Positions 54,792 through 62,836 of a stretch of DNA of 64,000 nt are shown here, piece by piece. Below the pieces are notes generated by a model. The model was not told the DNA's origin, did no database searches, and worked only from the letters and a program-made list of their open reading frames with translations. The stretch's first letter is position 1, and each line of letters starts with the position of its first letter. The DNA comes from CAVQBC01 sp963710665 (GTDB lineage: Bacteria; Actinomycetota; Thermoleophilia; Solirubrobacterales; Solirubrobacteraceae), in NCBI GenBank assembly GCA_963710665.1, contig CAVQBC010000007.1, forward strand, positions 1-64,000, in the 5' to 3' direction. The position numbers were made by a program, and so were the translations under genes.

Positions 54792-56324
54792 ATGCCCCAT
54801 CCCGACCACCCCGACCAGCCCGCCGGCGACGAGCCGCGGGACGAGCGGGACCCCGCCGAGCAGCCCACCGGCGGCGGCGACGTCCCCGCGCCCGAGCCGC
54901 CGGCCGACGACGCCGCGTCCGAGCCGCCCGGCGACAGCGCCCCCACGCCCCCTTTTGGGGACGACACCCCCGCCGCGGAGCCGAGCGGGGCGCCGGACCA
55001 GCCGACGGGTCCCACCGAGCCCCTGAGCCCGGGCGACCCGCTCGGTGGCGAGCCGGAGCGCCCCGCGCCCGGCGCCGGGCGCACGGAGTGGCCCGCGCCC
55101 GGCGCGGAGGCCGACGCCGGTGGCGGCGAGCCCGGGCCGTCCGGCGGGCCCGGCGACGTGCCGCCGGGCGGCGCGGGCGGGTGGGCCGGGTCCCCCCAGC
55201 AGCCGCCGGGCGGCGGCGGCGCCGGTGATCGGGCCCACCCGCCCGGCCCCGGGACGCCCCGCCGCCTGACCCGCTCGGCCTCCGACCGGATGCTCGGCGG
55301 CGTCGCGGGCGGCCTGGGCCGCTACTTCGGCATCGACCCGATCATCTTCCGGATCGCGTTCGTCGTGCTGACCTTCGCGGGCGGCGCGGGCGTGCTCGCC
55401 TACGTCGCGATGCTGCTGTTCGTCCCCAGCGACGACCCCGACGCCGACCGGAGCACCGGCCAGCGCGCCCTGCGCATCGTCGGTGGCGCGGTGCTCGTGA
55501 TCGCCGCGTTGTCGTTTCTGGGCCCTGGCCTCTTCTGGGCCGGGCCGGGGCTTGTGCCCCTCGCCGTCCTGGTCGTCATCGTCGTCCTGCTCGTCCGCGC
55601 CGCGCGCGGAGGGCAGGGCGACGACTTCACGCGCGTCCTCGCCCGCATCGGCCTCGTCCTCCTCGTCATCGCCCTCGCCGCGGCGGGAGCGGTCGCCGTC
55701 GCCCTTGGTGCAGCGGTGGGGGGTGGGACCCTGATCGCGGTCGGCGTGATCGTGGCCGGCGTGGCGCTGGCCGCGGCCGGCTTCTTCGGCGGCGCGCGCT
55801 GGATGATCCTCCCCGCCCTGGTGCTCGCCGTCCCGCTGGGCGTCGTGGCCGCCGCGGATCTGTCGCTCGACGGCGGCACCGGCGAGCGCGACTACCGGCC
55901 GGCGACGCTCGCCGCGCTCCAGCCGGACTATCGTCTGGGCGCCGGTGAGATGCGGCTCGACCTCACGAAGCTGCGCCTGCCCGAGGGCGACACGCCGCTG
56001 CGCGTCAGCATGGGCGCGGGCCACGTCGAGGTGATCGTGCCCCGCGACGTCTGCGTCGCCTCGAACGTCGACGTGCGCATGGGCTACGCCGAGGTCCCCG
56101 GCCGCGCGGACGGCGGCTTCGACGTCGACTACCGCGAGCTGCCCGCCTCCATCGGTGGCAACCCGCGGCTCGTCATCGACGCCGACATGGCCATCGGCGC
56201 CGTCGAGGTCCTGCGGCCCGGCGAGCCCAGCCTCGACAGCCGCCACGCCGACGACTGGGAGCGCTGGGACCGCGTCGACCGCGTGACCGCCGACGAGAAC
56301 GCCGCATGCGAGCGCACCACATGA
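54792..56324 (+). CDS. PspC-domain membrane protein with LiaF-like C-terminus
   Basis: 510 aa. The first ~155 residues are a disordered Pro/Gly/Asp/Glu tail. PspC domain at ~160-205 (RLTRSASDRMLGGVAGGLGRYFGIDPIIFRIAFVVLTFAGGAGVLAYVAMLLFVP). Several TM helices (~220-355) follow, then a soluble domain (~375-480) resembling LiaF/DUF2154 (GAGEMRLDLTKLRL, VSMGAGHVEVIVPRDVCVASNVDVRMG). LiaF-type proteins negatively control their kinase. First gene of a four-gene envelope-stress unit; the next start overlaps the stop region by 19 bases. Confidence 0.85.
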   Translation: MPHPDHPDQPAGDEPRDERDPAEQPTGGGDVPAPEPPADDAASEPPGDSAPTPPFGDDTPAAEPSGAPDQPTGPTEPLSPGDPLGGEPERPAPGAGRTEWPAPGAEADAGGGEPGPSGGPGDVPPGGAGGWAGSPQQPPGGGGAGDRAHPPGPGTPRRLTRSASDRMLGGVAGGLGRYFGIDPIIFRIAFVVLTFAGGAGVLAYVAMLLFVPSDDPDADRSTGQRALRIVGGAVLVIAALSFLGPGLFWAGPGLVPLAVLVVIVVLLVRAARGGQGDDFTRVLARIGLVLLVIALAAAGAVAVALGAAVGGGTLIAVGVIVAGVALAAAGFFGGARWMILPALVLAVPLGVVAAADLSLDGGTGERDYRPATLAALQPDYRLGAGEMRLDLTKLRLPEGDTPLRVSMGAGHVEVIVPRDVCVASNVDVRMGYAEVPGRADGGFDVDYRELPASIGGNPRLVIDADMAIGAVEVLRPGEPSLDSRHADDWERWDRVDRVTADENAACERTT

Positions 56325-56512
56325 TGGCCCGCCGCGACCTCGATCCCGCCTCGCTGATCTCCGGGATGGTGATCGCCGTCTTCGGGGTCGTGCTGCTGCT
56401 CGACCGCGTCGATGTGATCGACCTGCGCTTCGACTACCTGTGGCCGGCCGTGTTCGCGGTGATCGGCGCCACGCTGCTCGCGCTGGGGCTCAACCAGCGC
56501 GGCCGCGATTGA
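56306..56512 (+). CDS. Small two-TM membrane protein (LiaI/DUF5668-like)
   Basis: 68 aa. Two hydrophobic segments (LISGMVIAVFGVVLLLDRVDVI and DYLWPAVFAVIGATLLALGL), with the FDYLWPAVFAVIG motif found in LiaI-LiaF-TM regions. The start overlaps the PspC gene end by 19 bases, and the kinase gene follows 19 bases later. Probably an accessory of the membrane signalling complex. Confidence 0.75.
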   Translation: MRAHHMMARRDLDPASLISGMVIAVFGVVLLLDRVDVIDLRFDYLWPAVFAVIGATLLALGLNQRGRD

Positions 56513-56531
56513 GGCCGGCCACGCTGCGAAC

Positions 56532-57851
56532 ATGGCCGTCGTGACCGTCGCGCCCGGGCAACCCGCCGCTCCGTCCGTCCCGCCCGCCCCGCCTCTGCGC
56601 CGCGACCCCGCTCACGGTGTCGTGGGCGGGGTGTGCGCGGGCCTGGGGCGGCGCCTCGGCATCGACCCGATCATCCTCCGGGTCCTGTTCGTGGTCGCGG
56701 CGGCCGCCGGGGGCTCCGGCATCGCCGTCTACCTGCTGGCGTGGGTCGCGATCCCCGCCGAGGGCGAGGACAGCACGCCGGTGACGCGGCTCGCGGGCCG
56801 GCGCGACACGTGGCTCGTCGCCGGCGGGATCGTGATGCTCGCGCTGTCGGTGCTGCTGCTCCTCCGCCAGTGGGGGATCTGGTTCAGCGACGCGTTCGTG
56901 TGGCCGGTGCTGCTCGTGGCCGCCGGCGCCGCGCTGATCTGGCGCCAGGCCGGCTCGCGCTCCGAGGTGCCGCCCGCGCCTCCCGTCCCGGCGCAGCCGC
57001 GCGCGGCGGCCGCTCCGGCGGTCGCGGCGGCCCCGGCGGCGGAGGAGCCGCTCCTCGCCCGCACCGGCGAGCTCCTCGGTCGCCTGCGCACCGAGGCCGT
57101 CGGCCGCTCGTGGCTGGGCATCGCGCTCGTCGTGGTCGGCGGGATCGCCTTCCTCTATCTCAACGGCGCGCTCGTCGCGGCGCGCGACGTCGTGCTCGCC
57201 GTCGTGGTGGTGCTCGTCGCGCTGACCGTCATCCTCGCGCCGTGGTGGCTGCGCCTGGTGCGCGGGCTGTCCGCGGAGCGCGCCGAGCGCATCCGCTCCC
57301 AGGAGCGCGCCGAGCTCGCCGCCCACCTCCACGACTCCGTGTTGCAGACGCTCGCGCTCGTGCAGCGCCGCGCCGACGACCCGCGCGAGGTCGCCGCCCT
57401 CGTCCGCCGCCAGGAGCGCGAGCTGCGCGCGTGGCTCAATCGCGGCGGCCCGGTGACCTCGACGCCCAAGACGCTCGCCGTGGCGCTCGAGCAGGCGGCC
57501 GCCGAGGTTGAGGAGACCCACGGCGTCCAGGTCGATGTCGTCGCGGTCGGCGACGCGCCGCTCGACCCGCGCGGCGAGGCGCTCGTGGCCGCCACGCGCG
57601 AGGCGGTCGTCAACGCGGCGAAGTTCGCCGGCGGCGGTCCGGTGTCGGTGTTCGCCGAGGCCGACGACGGCCACCTGCAGGTGTTCGTCCGCGACCGCGG
57701 ACCGGGCTTCGATCCCGCCGCCGTGCCGCCCGACCGGCGCGGCGTGCGCGAGTCGATCGTCGGGCGCATGGAGCGCCACGGCGGCCGCGCCGAGGTGCAC
57801 ACCGCGCCCGGCGCCGGCACCGAGGTCGAGCTCACGATGGAGCGCGCATGA
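56532..57851 (+). CDS. PspC-domain sensor histidine kinase (NarL-type)
   Basis: 439 aa. PspC domain at ~22-75 (LRRDPAHGVVGGVCAGLGRRLGIDPIILRVLFVV), three to four further TM helices to ~240, then a HisKA_3-type dimer helix with phospho-acceptor His in ELAAHLHDSVLQTLALVQRR (~260-280) and a HATPase domain (VVNAAKFAGG as N box, RDRGPGFDP as G1, GVRESIVGRMERHGGRAEVHTAPGAGTEVEL). The PspC fused to the kinase and the separate PspC/LiaF protein point to control by membrane stress. The stop overlaps the regulator's ATG by four bases. Confidence 0.87.
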   Translation: MAVVTVAPGQPAAPSVPPAPPLRRDPAHGVVGGVCAGLGRRLGIDPIILRVLFVVAAAAGGSGIAVYLLAWVAIPAEGEDSTPVTRLAGRRDTWLVAGGIVMLALSVLLLLRQWGIWFSDAFVWPVLLVAAGAALIWRQAGSRSEVPPAPPVPAQPRAAAAPAVAAAPAAEEPLLARTGELLGRLRTEAVGRSWLGIALVVVGGIAFLYLNGALVAARDVVLAVVVVLVALTVILAPWWLRLVRGLSAERAERIRSQERAELAAHLHDSVLQTLALVQRRADDPREVAALVRRQERELRAWLNRGGPVTSTPKTLAVALEQAAAEVEETHGVQVDVVAVGDAPLDPRGEALVAATREAVVNAAKFAGGGPVSVFAEADDGHLQVFVRDRGPGFDPAAVPPDRRGVRESIVGRMERHGGRAEVHTAPGAGTEVELTMERA

Positions 57852-58498
57852 GCCTGCCGAGCGTCGTGATCGTCGACGACCACGCGCTCTTCCGCGCGGG
57901 CGTCAAGGCCGAGCTCGACGGCCTCGTGGACGTGCTCGGCGACGCGCCCGGCGTCGAGCAGGCCGTCCCGCTCATCCTGCGCGTGCGGCCCGATGTCGTC
58001 CTGCTCGACGTCCAGATGCCCGGGGGCGGCGGCGCCGAGGTGATCCGCGCGGTCACGCGGACGAACCCGGGCCAGCGCTTCCTCGCGCTGTCGGTCAGCG
58101 ACGCCGCCGAGGACGTGATCGCGATCATCCGCGCGGGCGCACGCGGCTACGTCACCAAGACCATCTCGGGAGCCGAGCTGGCCGACGCGGTCCGCCGTGT
58201 CGCGAGCGGCGACGCGGTGTTCTCACCCCGCCTGGCCGGCTTCGTGCTCGACGCGTTCGCCGGCGCGGCGGCCGCGGTGCCGGCCGAGATCGACCCGGAG
58301 CTCGACCTCCTCACCACGCGTGAGAAGGAGGTCCTGCGCCACATCGCGCGCGGCTATCTCTACAAGGAGATCGCCGCGCGCCTGCACATCTCGACCAAGA
58401 CGGTCGAGGCGCACGTCTCGGCCGTGCTGCGCAAGCTGCAGCTCTCCAACCGGCACGAGCTGAGCCGCTGGGCCGCCGAGCGGCGGCTCGTCGAGTAG
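57848..58498 (+). CDS. NarL/LuxR-type response regulator
   Basis: 216 aa. Receiver domain with acidic pocket VVIVDDHALF (Asp10, Asp11), phospho-acceptor Asp54 in LLDVQMPGG, and Lys/Thr switch residues in ALSVSD and YVTKTIS. HTH_LuxR at ~150-210 (LTTREKEVLRHIARGYLYKEIAARLHISTKTVEAHVSAVLRKLQLSNRHEL). Translationally coupled to the kinase (ATGA). It likely activates this operon through the repeats at 54674-54703. Confidence 0.9.
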   Translation: MSLPSVVIVDDHALFRAGVKAELDGLVDVLGDAPGVEQAVPLILRVRPDVVLLDVQMPGGGGAEVIRAVTRTNPGQRFLALSVSDAAEDVIAIIRAGARGYVTKTISGAELADAVRRVASGDAVFSPRLAGFVLDAFAGAAAAVPAEIDPELDLLTTREKEVLRHIARGYLYKEIAARLHISTKTVEAHVSAVLRKLQLSNRHELSRWAAERRLVE

Positions 58499-58502
58499 CC
58501 GC

Positions 58503-59414
58503 TCAGCGGCCGTCCACCCGCACGACGTCGTACTTCGTGTTCTTCGTGGGCGGCGTCGTGAAGCGCGCGTTGACGGCGAAGAGCTGGTCGCCGATCGACG
58601 CGAGCGTGGTCGGCACGTCGAAGTCGCGGTCGGTGAGGGGCTCGGTGACGCGCCCGCTCTGCAGGTTCTGGGCGAGCTTGACCACGCCGATGCGGTTCGA
58701 GCGGTTGAGCGCGACGTAGAGCGTGGAGCCCTTGAGCAGGATCCCGTCGCCGTTGACGAGCGTCGCGCCGCCGAGGTCGATCTCGCGCGTGACGCCCGTC
58801 TGCGCGTCGGCCGTGAACAGCTTGCCGGTGTTGGTCTGGATGAGGACGAGCGTCCGGCCGTCCGGCGACGCCTCGATGCCGTTGACGTTGAAGCCGCGCT
58901 TGTAGACGAGCGCGCCGGTCAGCGGGATCGCCGTCGACTTGCCGAGCTTCCCGTCCGCGTCGATCGGGACCACGTAGACGCGCGGGCTCAGCGAGTCGGT
59001 GAAGTAGGCGGCGCGCTTCGTGATCGTGACGTCGTTGATGAACCCGGTGTTGGGCGCGGTGAAGGTGTAGGTGGCGACGTCCTTGCCGTTCTTGCCGTTG
59101 TAGACGTAGCCCTTGCCGGTCAGCGCGCCCGCGACGAACAGGCGGCCGCGGTCGTCGGCCTTCAGCCCGGCGGCGGAGCGTCCCTTCTGCCCGCGCACGC
59201 GCACCTTGCCCTCGCCGGTGCGGGCGTTGCCCGCCCACACGGCGCCGTTGTTCAGCGAGCCGACCCACAGCCGGTTGCCCTCGCCGGAGGCGATGCCCTC
59301 CGGCGCGAAGCCCTTCGGCAGCGGGATCGTGGCGGGGTCGGTCTTGGCGGGCGCGGCCGTCGCGGTGACGGCGGCGACGGCGAGTGCGAGAAGTGTGAGC
59401 AGTGGCAGGCGCAT
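58503..59414 (-). CDS. Secreted SMP-30/gluconolactonase-like beta-propeller
   Basis: 303 aa with a signal peptide (LLTLLALAVAAVTATAAPAKT) from ATG 59414. The mature part is a six-bladed propeller: FAPEGIASGEGNRLWVGSLNNGAVW, GLKADDRGRLFVAGALTGKGYVYNG, FINDVTITKRAAYFTDSLSPRVYVV, GIEASPDGRTLVLIQTNTGKL and NGDGILLKGSTLYVALNRSNRIGVV fit successive blades. The Glu and Asn ligands of the gluconolactonase Ca2+ site appear (PEGIA, FINDV). The substrate is uncertain. Single gene, convergent with the response regulator (4-base gap). Confidence 0.82.
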   Translation of the reverse strand: MRLPLLTLLALAVAAVTATAAPAKTDPATIPLPKGFAPEGIASGEGNRLWVGSLNNGAVWAGNARTGEGKVRVRGQKGRSAAGLKADDRGRLFVAGALTGKGYVYNGKNGKDVATYTFTAPNTGFINDVTITKRAAYFTDSLSPRVYVVPIDADGKLGKSTAIPLTGALVYKRGFNVNGIEASPDGRTLVLIQTNTGKLFTADAQTGVTREIDLGGATLVNGDGILLKGSTLYVALNRSNRIGVVKLAQNLQSGRVTEPLTDRDFDVPTTLASIGDQLFAVNARFTTPPTKNTKYDVVRVDGR

Positions 59415-59493
59415 GGGAGATTGTTTACCGGAATCCGCGAGGGGCAGACGCGGGTGGCGTCCACCGCATTCCATCCGGGTACGTCGATCGTTC

Positions 59494-60093
59494 GTGGACG
59501 CGGCTCGCTACGCCACGCTCGACGAGGTCGCCGACGCGATCCGCGCCCACCTGCCCTGCGGGTTCGAGCCGTGCGAGACGTGCACGTGCTTCGTGCCGGG
59601 GGAGGGTGATCCCGACGCGGACGTCATGCTCGTCGGCGAGGCCCCGGGCGCCAACGAGGACCGGCAGGGCCGGCCGTTCGTGGGTCGCGCCGGCGAGCTG
59701 CTCGACCTCGCGCTCGTCGAGGCGGGCCTCGCCCGCGAGGAGGTGTTCATCACCAACGTCCTCAAGGCGCGTCCGCCGGGCAACCGCGACCCGCGCCGCG
59801 CCGAGGTCGAGCACTCGCTGCCGTGGCTCGAGGCCCAGCTCGCGCTGGTCCGCCCGCGGCTGGTCGTCCCGCTCGGCCGCCACGCGCTCGCGCACTTCGC
59901 GCCGGACGCGAAGATCAGCGCGGCCCACGGCCGGCTCCTCGCAACCGGCGGCCTCGCGCTGTACCCGCTCTACCACCCGGCCGCCGCGCTGCGCGGGCGT
60001 AACCTGCGTGACGTGCTGATGGCCGATGCCCGCGGGCTCCCGGTCGCCCTCCGGGCCGCGGACGCGGCGCGCGCCCGCGGGGCGCCCGGATGA
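59494..60093 (+). CDS. Uracil-DNA glycosylase family 4-like, missing two cluster cysteines
   Basis: 199 aa from GTG 59494. Active-site motif A VMLVGEAPGANEDRQGRPFVGRAGELLD and motif B LYPLYHPAAAL are as in family 4 (UDGa). It would excise uracil from DNA. Normal family-4 enzymes hold a [4Fe-4S] cluster with four Cys. Here the N-terminal group CGFEPCETCTCF is rearranged, and the usual second pair (KCRPPGNR and a Cys about 15 residues later) reads KARPPGNR and EHSLPW, both Cys lost. The cluster is therefore doubtful. The start is uncertain: an in-frame ATG lies further upstream. The stop overlaps the methyltransferase ATG (ATGA). Confidence 0.78.
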   Translation: MDAARYATLDEVADAIRAHLPCGFEPCETCTCFVPGEGDPDADVMLVGEAPGANEDRQGRPFVGRAGELLDLALVEAGLAREEVFITNVLKARPPGNRDPRRAEVEHSLPWLEAQLALVRPRLVVPLGRHALAHFAPDAKISAAHGRLLATGGLALYPLYHPAAALRGRNLRDVLMADARGLPVALRAADAARARGAPG

Positions 60094-60785
60094 GCCTGCG
60101 CGAGGACTGGGACGCCGGCGCCGAGGACTGGATCCGCTGGGCGCGCTCGCCCGGCCACGACCACTACTTCTGGCGCCTCAACCTGCCGGCGCTGCTCGAG
60201 CTGCTGCCGCCGCCGGGGCGGCGCACGCTCGACGTCGGCTGCGGGGAGGGGCGCCTCGCACGCGAGCTGTCGGCGCGCGGCCACCGGGTCACCGGCGTCG
60301 AGGGGTCGCCCGCGCTGGCCGAGGCGGCGCGCGCGAGCGACCCCGCGCTCGAGGTGATCTGCGCCGACGCCGCCGAGCTGCCGCTCCCGGGCGGCTCGGT
60401 CGATCTCGCCGTCGCGTGCCTGTCGCTGCTCAACATGGACGACATGCCGCGCGTGGTCGCCGAGGTCGCGCGCGTGCTCGAGCCCGGCGGGCGCTTCGCG
60501 ATCGTCGAGGTCCACCCGTTCCGCTCGGTCGCCGAGGTCGACGACTACTTCACCGCCACCCGCTTCGCCGAGTCCCGCGAACGCGACGGCCTGCGGATGA
60601 CCTTCCATGACACGCACCGTCCGCTCGCCGACCTCTTCGGCGCGCTGGAGGCGGCCCGCATGACCGTCGAGGCGGTGCGCGAGCCGGTGCCCGACGACGC
60701 GCACGTCGCCGAGCGCCCCGAGGCCGCCCGCTGGCGCACGCGCCCGCTGTTCCTCCACGTGCGGGCGATCAAGCCGGTGTGGTGA
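60090..60785 (+). CDS. Class I SAM-dependent methyltransferase
   Basis: 231 aa. Motif I TLDVGCGEGRLARELSARGHRVTGVEGS (~49-76), acidic post-I residue in VEGS, CADAAELPLPGGSVDLAVACLSLLNMDD and the C-terminal FHDTHRPLADLF match Methyltransf_11/25 enzymes. Small-molecule substrate unknown. It starts in overlap with the glycosylase gene (ATGA), so the two are coupled, and it ends 15 bases before the LuxR gene. Confidence 0.85.
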   Translation: MSLREDWDAGAEDWIRWARSPGHDHYFWRLNLPALLELLPPPGRRTLDVGCGEGRLARELSARGHRVTGVEGSPALAEAARASDPALEVICADAAELPLPGGSVDLAVACLSLLNMDDMPRVVAEVARVLEPGGRFAIVEVHPFRSVAEVDDYFTATRFAESRERDGLRMTFHDTHRPLADLFGALEAARMTVEAVREPVPDDAHVAERPEAARWRTRPLFLHVRAIKPVW

Positions 60786-60800
60786 GGCGATAATCCGGCG

Positions 60801-62438
60801 GTGGCCGATCGCACCGCCGTGCTCGAGCGGGGTCGCGAACGCTACGCGGAGCGCGCGTGGCCGGAGGCTTACGACGCGCTCACGACGGCCGACCGGATCG
60901 AGGCGCTGCCGGCCGAGGACCTCGAGCGGCTGGCGAGGTCGGCCTACATGCTCGGCGACGACGAGGCGTATGTGCGCGGGCTGGAGCGCGCGCACCGGGC
61001 GCACCTCGACGCCGGCGCGATCCCGGCGGCCGCGCGCTGCGCCTTCTGGATCGGCCACAACCTGATGTTCCGCGGCGAGCGCGCCCCGGCGACGGGGTGG
61101 TTCGCTCGCGCCGGGCGGCTCCTCGAGCGCGAGAAGCGCGACTGCGCCGAACGGGGCTACCTGTTGATCCCCGTTCTCCTGGGGCACCTGCTCGGGAACG
61201 ACTTCGCGGCCGCCCACGCCACCGCCGCCGAGATGGCCGCGATCGGCGAGCGCGTGGGCGACCGGGACCTGGCCGGGCTCGCGATGATGGAGGAGGCGCA
61301 CGCGCTGGTCCGGCAGGGCCGCATCGAGGACGGCCTGCGGCTGGTGGACGAGACGATGGTGGCCGTGACCGTGGGCGAGCTGTCGCCGATCGTTGCCGGC
61401 ATCGTCTACTGCAACACGATCGCGTTCTGCCGGGACGTCTTCGAGGTGCGGCGCGCCCGCGAGTGGACCGCCGCGCTGACGCGCTGGTGCGAGCGCCAGC
61501 CCGGCATGGTCGCGCACCTGGGCCTGTGCCTGGTCCACCGCGCGGAGATCTTGACCCTCCAGGGTGCGTGGGCCGACGCGCTGGAGGAGGCGCGACGTGT
61601 CGGCGAGCGCTTCACCCGCGGCGTGCTCAACCAGCGGGCGCTCGGCCGCGCGAGCTACCGGCAGGGGGAGATCCATCGCCTTCGTGGGAGGCACCGGGCG
61701 GCGGAGGAGGCCTACCGGGAGGCGAGCCGGCACGGGCTCGAGCCGCAGCCGGGCCTCGCCCTGCTACGCCTTGACGAGGGCAACGGCGACGCTGCCGCGG
61801 CCGCGATCCGGCGGGCACTGGGAGAGACCGCCGGGCGTCTCGCGCGCGCGGCCCTGCTGCCCGCGTGCGTCGAGATCATGCTGGCCGCCGGCGACGTCGA
61901 CGAGGCGCGGGCCGCCTGCGGCGAGCTGGACGAGACCGCGGCACGACAGGGCAGCGACGCGCTCGCCGCCTGGTCGGCGCAGGCCTCCGGCGCGACGGCA
62001 CTGGCCGAGGACGACCCCGAGGCGGCGCTGATCGCCCTGCGCCGCGCCTGGCGCCTGTGGAACGAGCTCGGAGCGCCCTACGAGGCCGCGCGTGTCCGCG
62101 TGCAGGTGGGCCTCGCGTGCCGTGCGCTGGGCGACGAAGACACGGCCGCGCTGGAGCTGGAGGCGGCCCGCGAGGTGTTCGCCGGCCTCGGCGCGGCGCC
62201 TGACCTCGCGCGTCTCGATCCGCTCGTGGCAGGCCGAACGCGCGCCGCGGGCCTGTCCCCGCGCGAGCTCGAGGTGCTCCGCCTGGTCGCTGCTGGGCGG
62301 AGCAACCGCGAGATCGCCGCAGCGCTCGTGATCAGCGAGCACACCGTCGCTCGCCACGTGCAGAACATCTTCGCCAAGCTCGGCGTGTCGTCGCGGACCG
62401 CGGCGAGCGCGTTCGCCTACGAGCACCACCTGGTCTGA
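60801..62438 (+). CDS. LuxR-family regulator with tetratricopeptide-like helical domain
   Basis: 545 aa from GTG 60801. The N-terminal 450 residues are a helical repeat region (TPR-like pairs, such as YDALTTADRIEALPAEDLERLARSAYMLGDDEAYVRGLERAHRAHLDAG and GRASYRQGEIHRLRGRHRAAEEAYREA), lacking the STAND NTPase of MalT-type regulators. HTH_LuxR at ~480-540 (LSPRELEVLRLVAAGRSNREIAAALVISEHTVARHVQNIFAKLGVSSRTAA). It binds DNA in response to an unknown signal or partner. Such regulators are frequent in actinobacteria of this type. Confidence 0.87.
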   Translation: MADRTAVLERGRERYAERAWPEAYDALTTADRIEALPAEDLERLARSAYMLGDDEAYVRGLERAHRAHLDAGAIPAAARCAFWIGHNLMFRGERAPATGWFARAGRLLEREKRDCAERGYLLIPVLLGHLLGNDFAAAHATAAEMAAIGERVGDRDLAGLAMMEEAHALVRQGRIEDGLRLVDETMVAVTVGELSPIVAGIVYCNTIAFCRDVFEVRRAREWTAALTRWCERQPGMVAHLGLCLVHRAEILTLQGAWADALEEARRVGERFTRGVLNQRALGRASYRQGEIHRLRGRHRAAEEAYREASRHGLEPQPGLALLRLDEGNGDAAAAAIRRALGETAGRLARAALLPACVEIMLAAGDVDEARAACGELDETAARQGSDALAAWSAQASGATALAEDDPEAALIALRRAWRLWNELGAPYEAARVRVQVGLACRALGDEDTAALELEAAREVFAGLGAAPDLARLDPLVAGRTRAAGLSPRELEVLRLVAAGRSNREIAAALVISEHTVARHVQNIFAKLGVSSRTAASAFAYEHHLV

Positions 62439-62546
62439 GATGACCATTGGCAAGGCCCGGCGCGATTGGTGAATCCTGGCGATGCGGTCCTTCGCCGCCC
62501 GCCGTACCGTCGTCGCCGAATCGCAACCGACCGAAGGGAGTCAGCC

Positions 62547-62831
62547 GTGACGACCTCCATCGTCGTGCTCCACCGGATCAAGGACCCCGACGCGGCGTTC
62601 GCCCGCGGCGAGCGGCTCCTCGACGGCATCGGCGCGCCCCCGGGCGTGCGCCGCCTGCAGTTCCTTCCCGCGCGCGACCGCTCCGCCGTGATGTGCCTGT
62701 GGGAGGCCGATGACGTGGACGCGCTCCGCGGCTACGTCGACGCGACGCTCGGCGACGCGAGCGAGAACTCCTACTTCGAGGTCGACGCCGAGTACGCGCA
62801 GGGCCTGCCCGCGGCCGCGCCCGCTCGGTAG
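62547..62831 (+). CDS. Small DUF4242-like/ferredoxin-fold hypothetical protein
   Basis: 94 aa from GTG 62547 after GGAG. Pattern TSIVVLHRIKDPDAAFARGERLL, PGVRRLQFLPARDRSAVMCLWEADDVDALRGYVDATLGD fits a dimeric alpha/beta-barrel-like fold that holds small ligands (as in DUF4242/monooxygenase-like proteins). No catalytic residue is assignable. It is 109 bases after the LuxR gene and could be its target. Confidence 0.6.
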   Translation: MTTSIVVLHRIKDPDAAFARGERLLDGIGAPPGVRRLQFLPARDRSAVMCLWEADDVDALRGYVDATLGDASENSYFEVDAEYAQGLPAAAPAR

Positions 62832-62836
62832 CCCGG

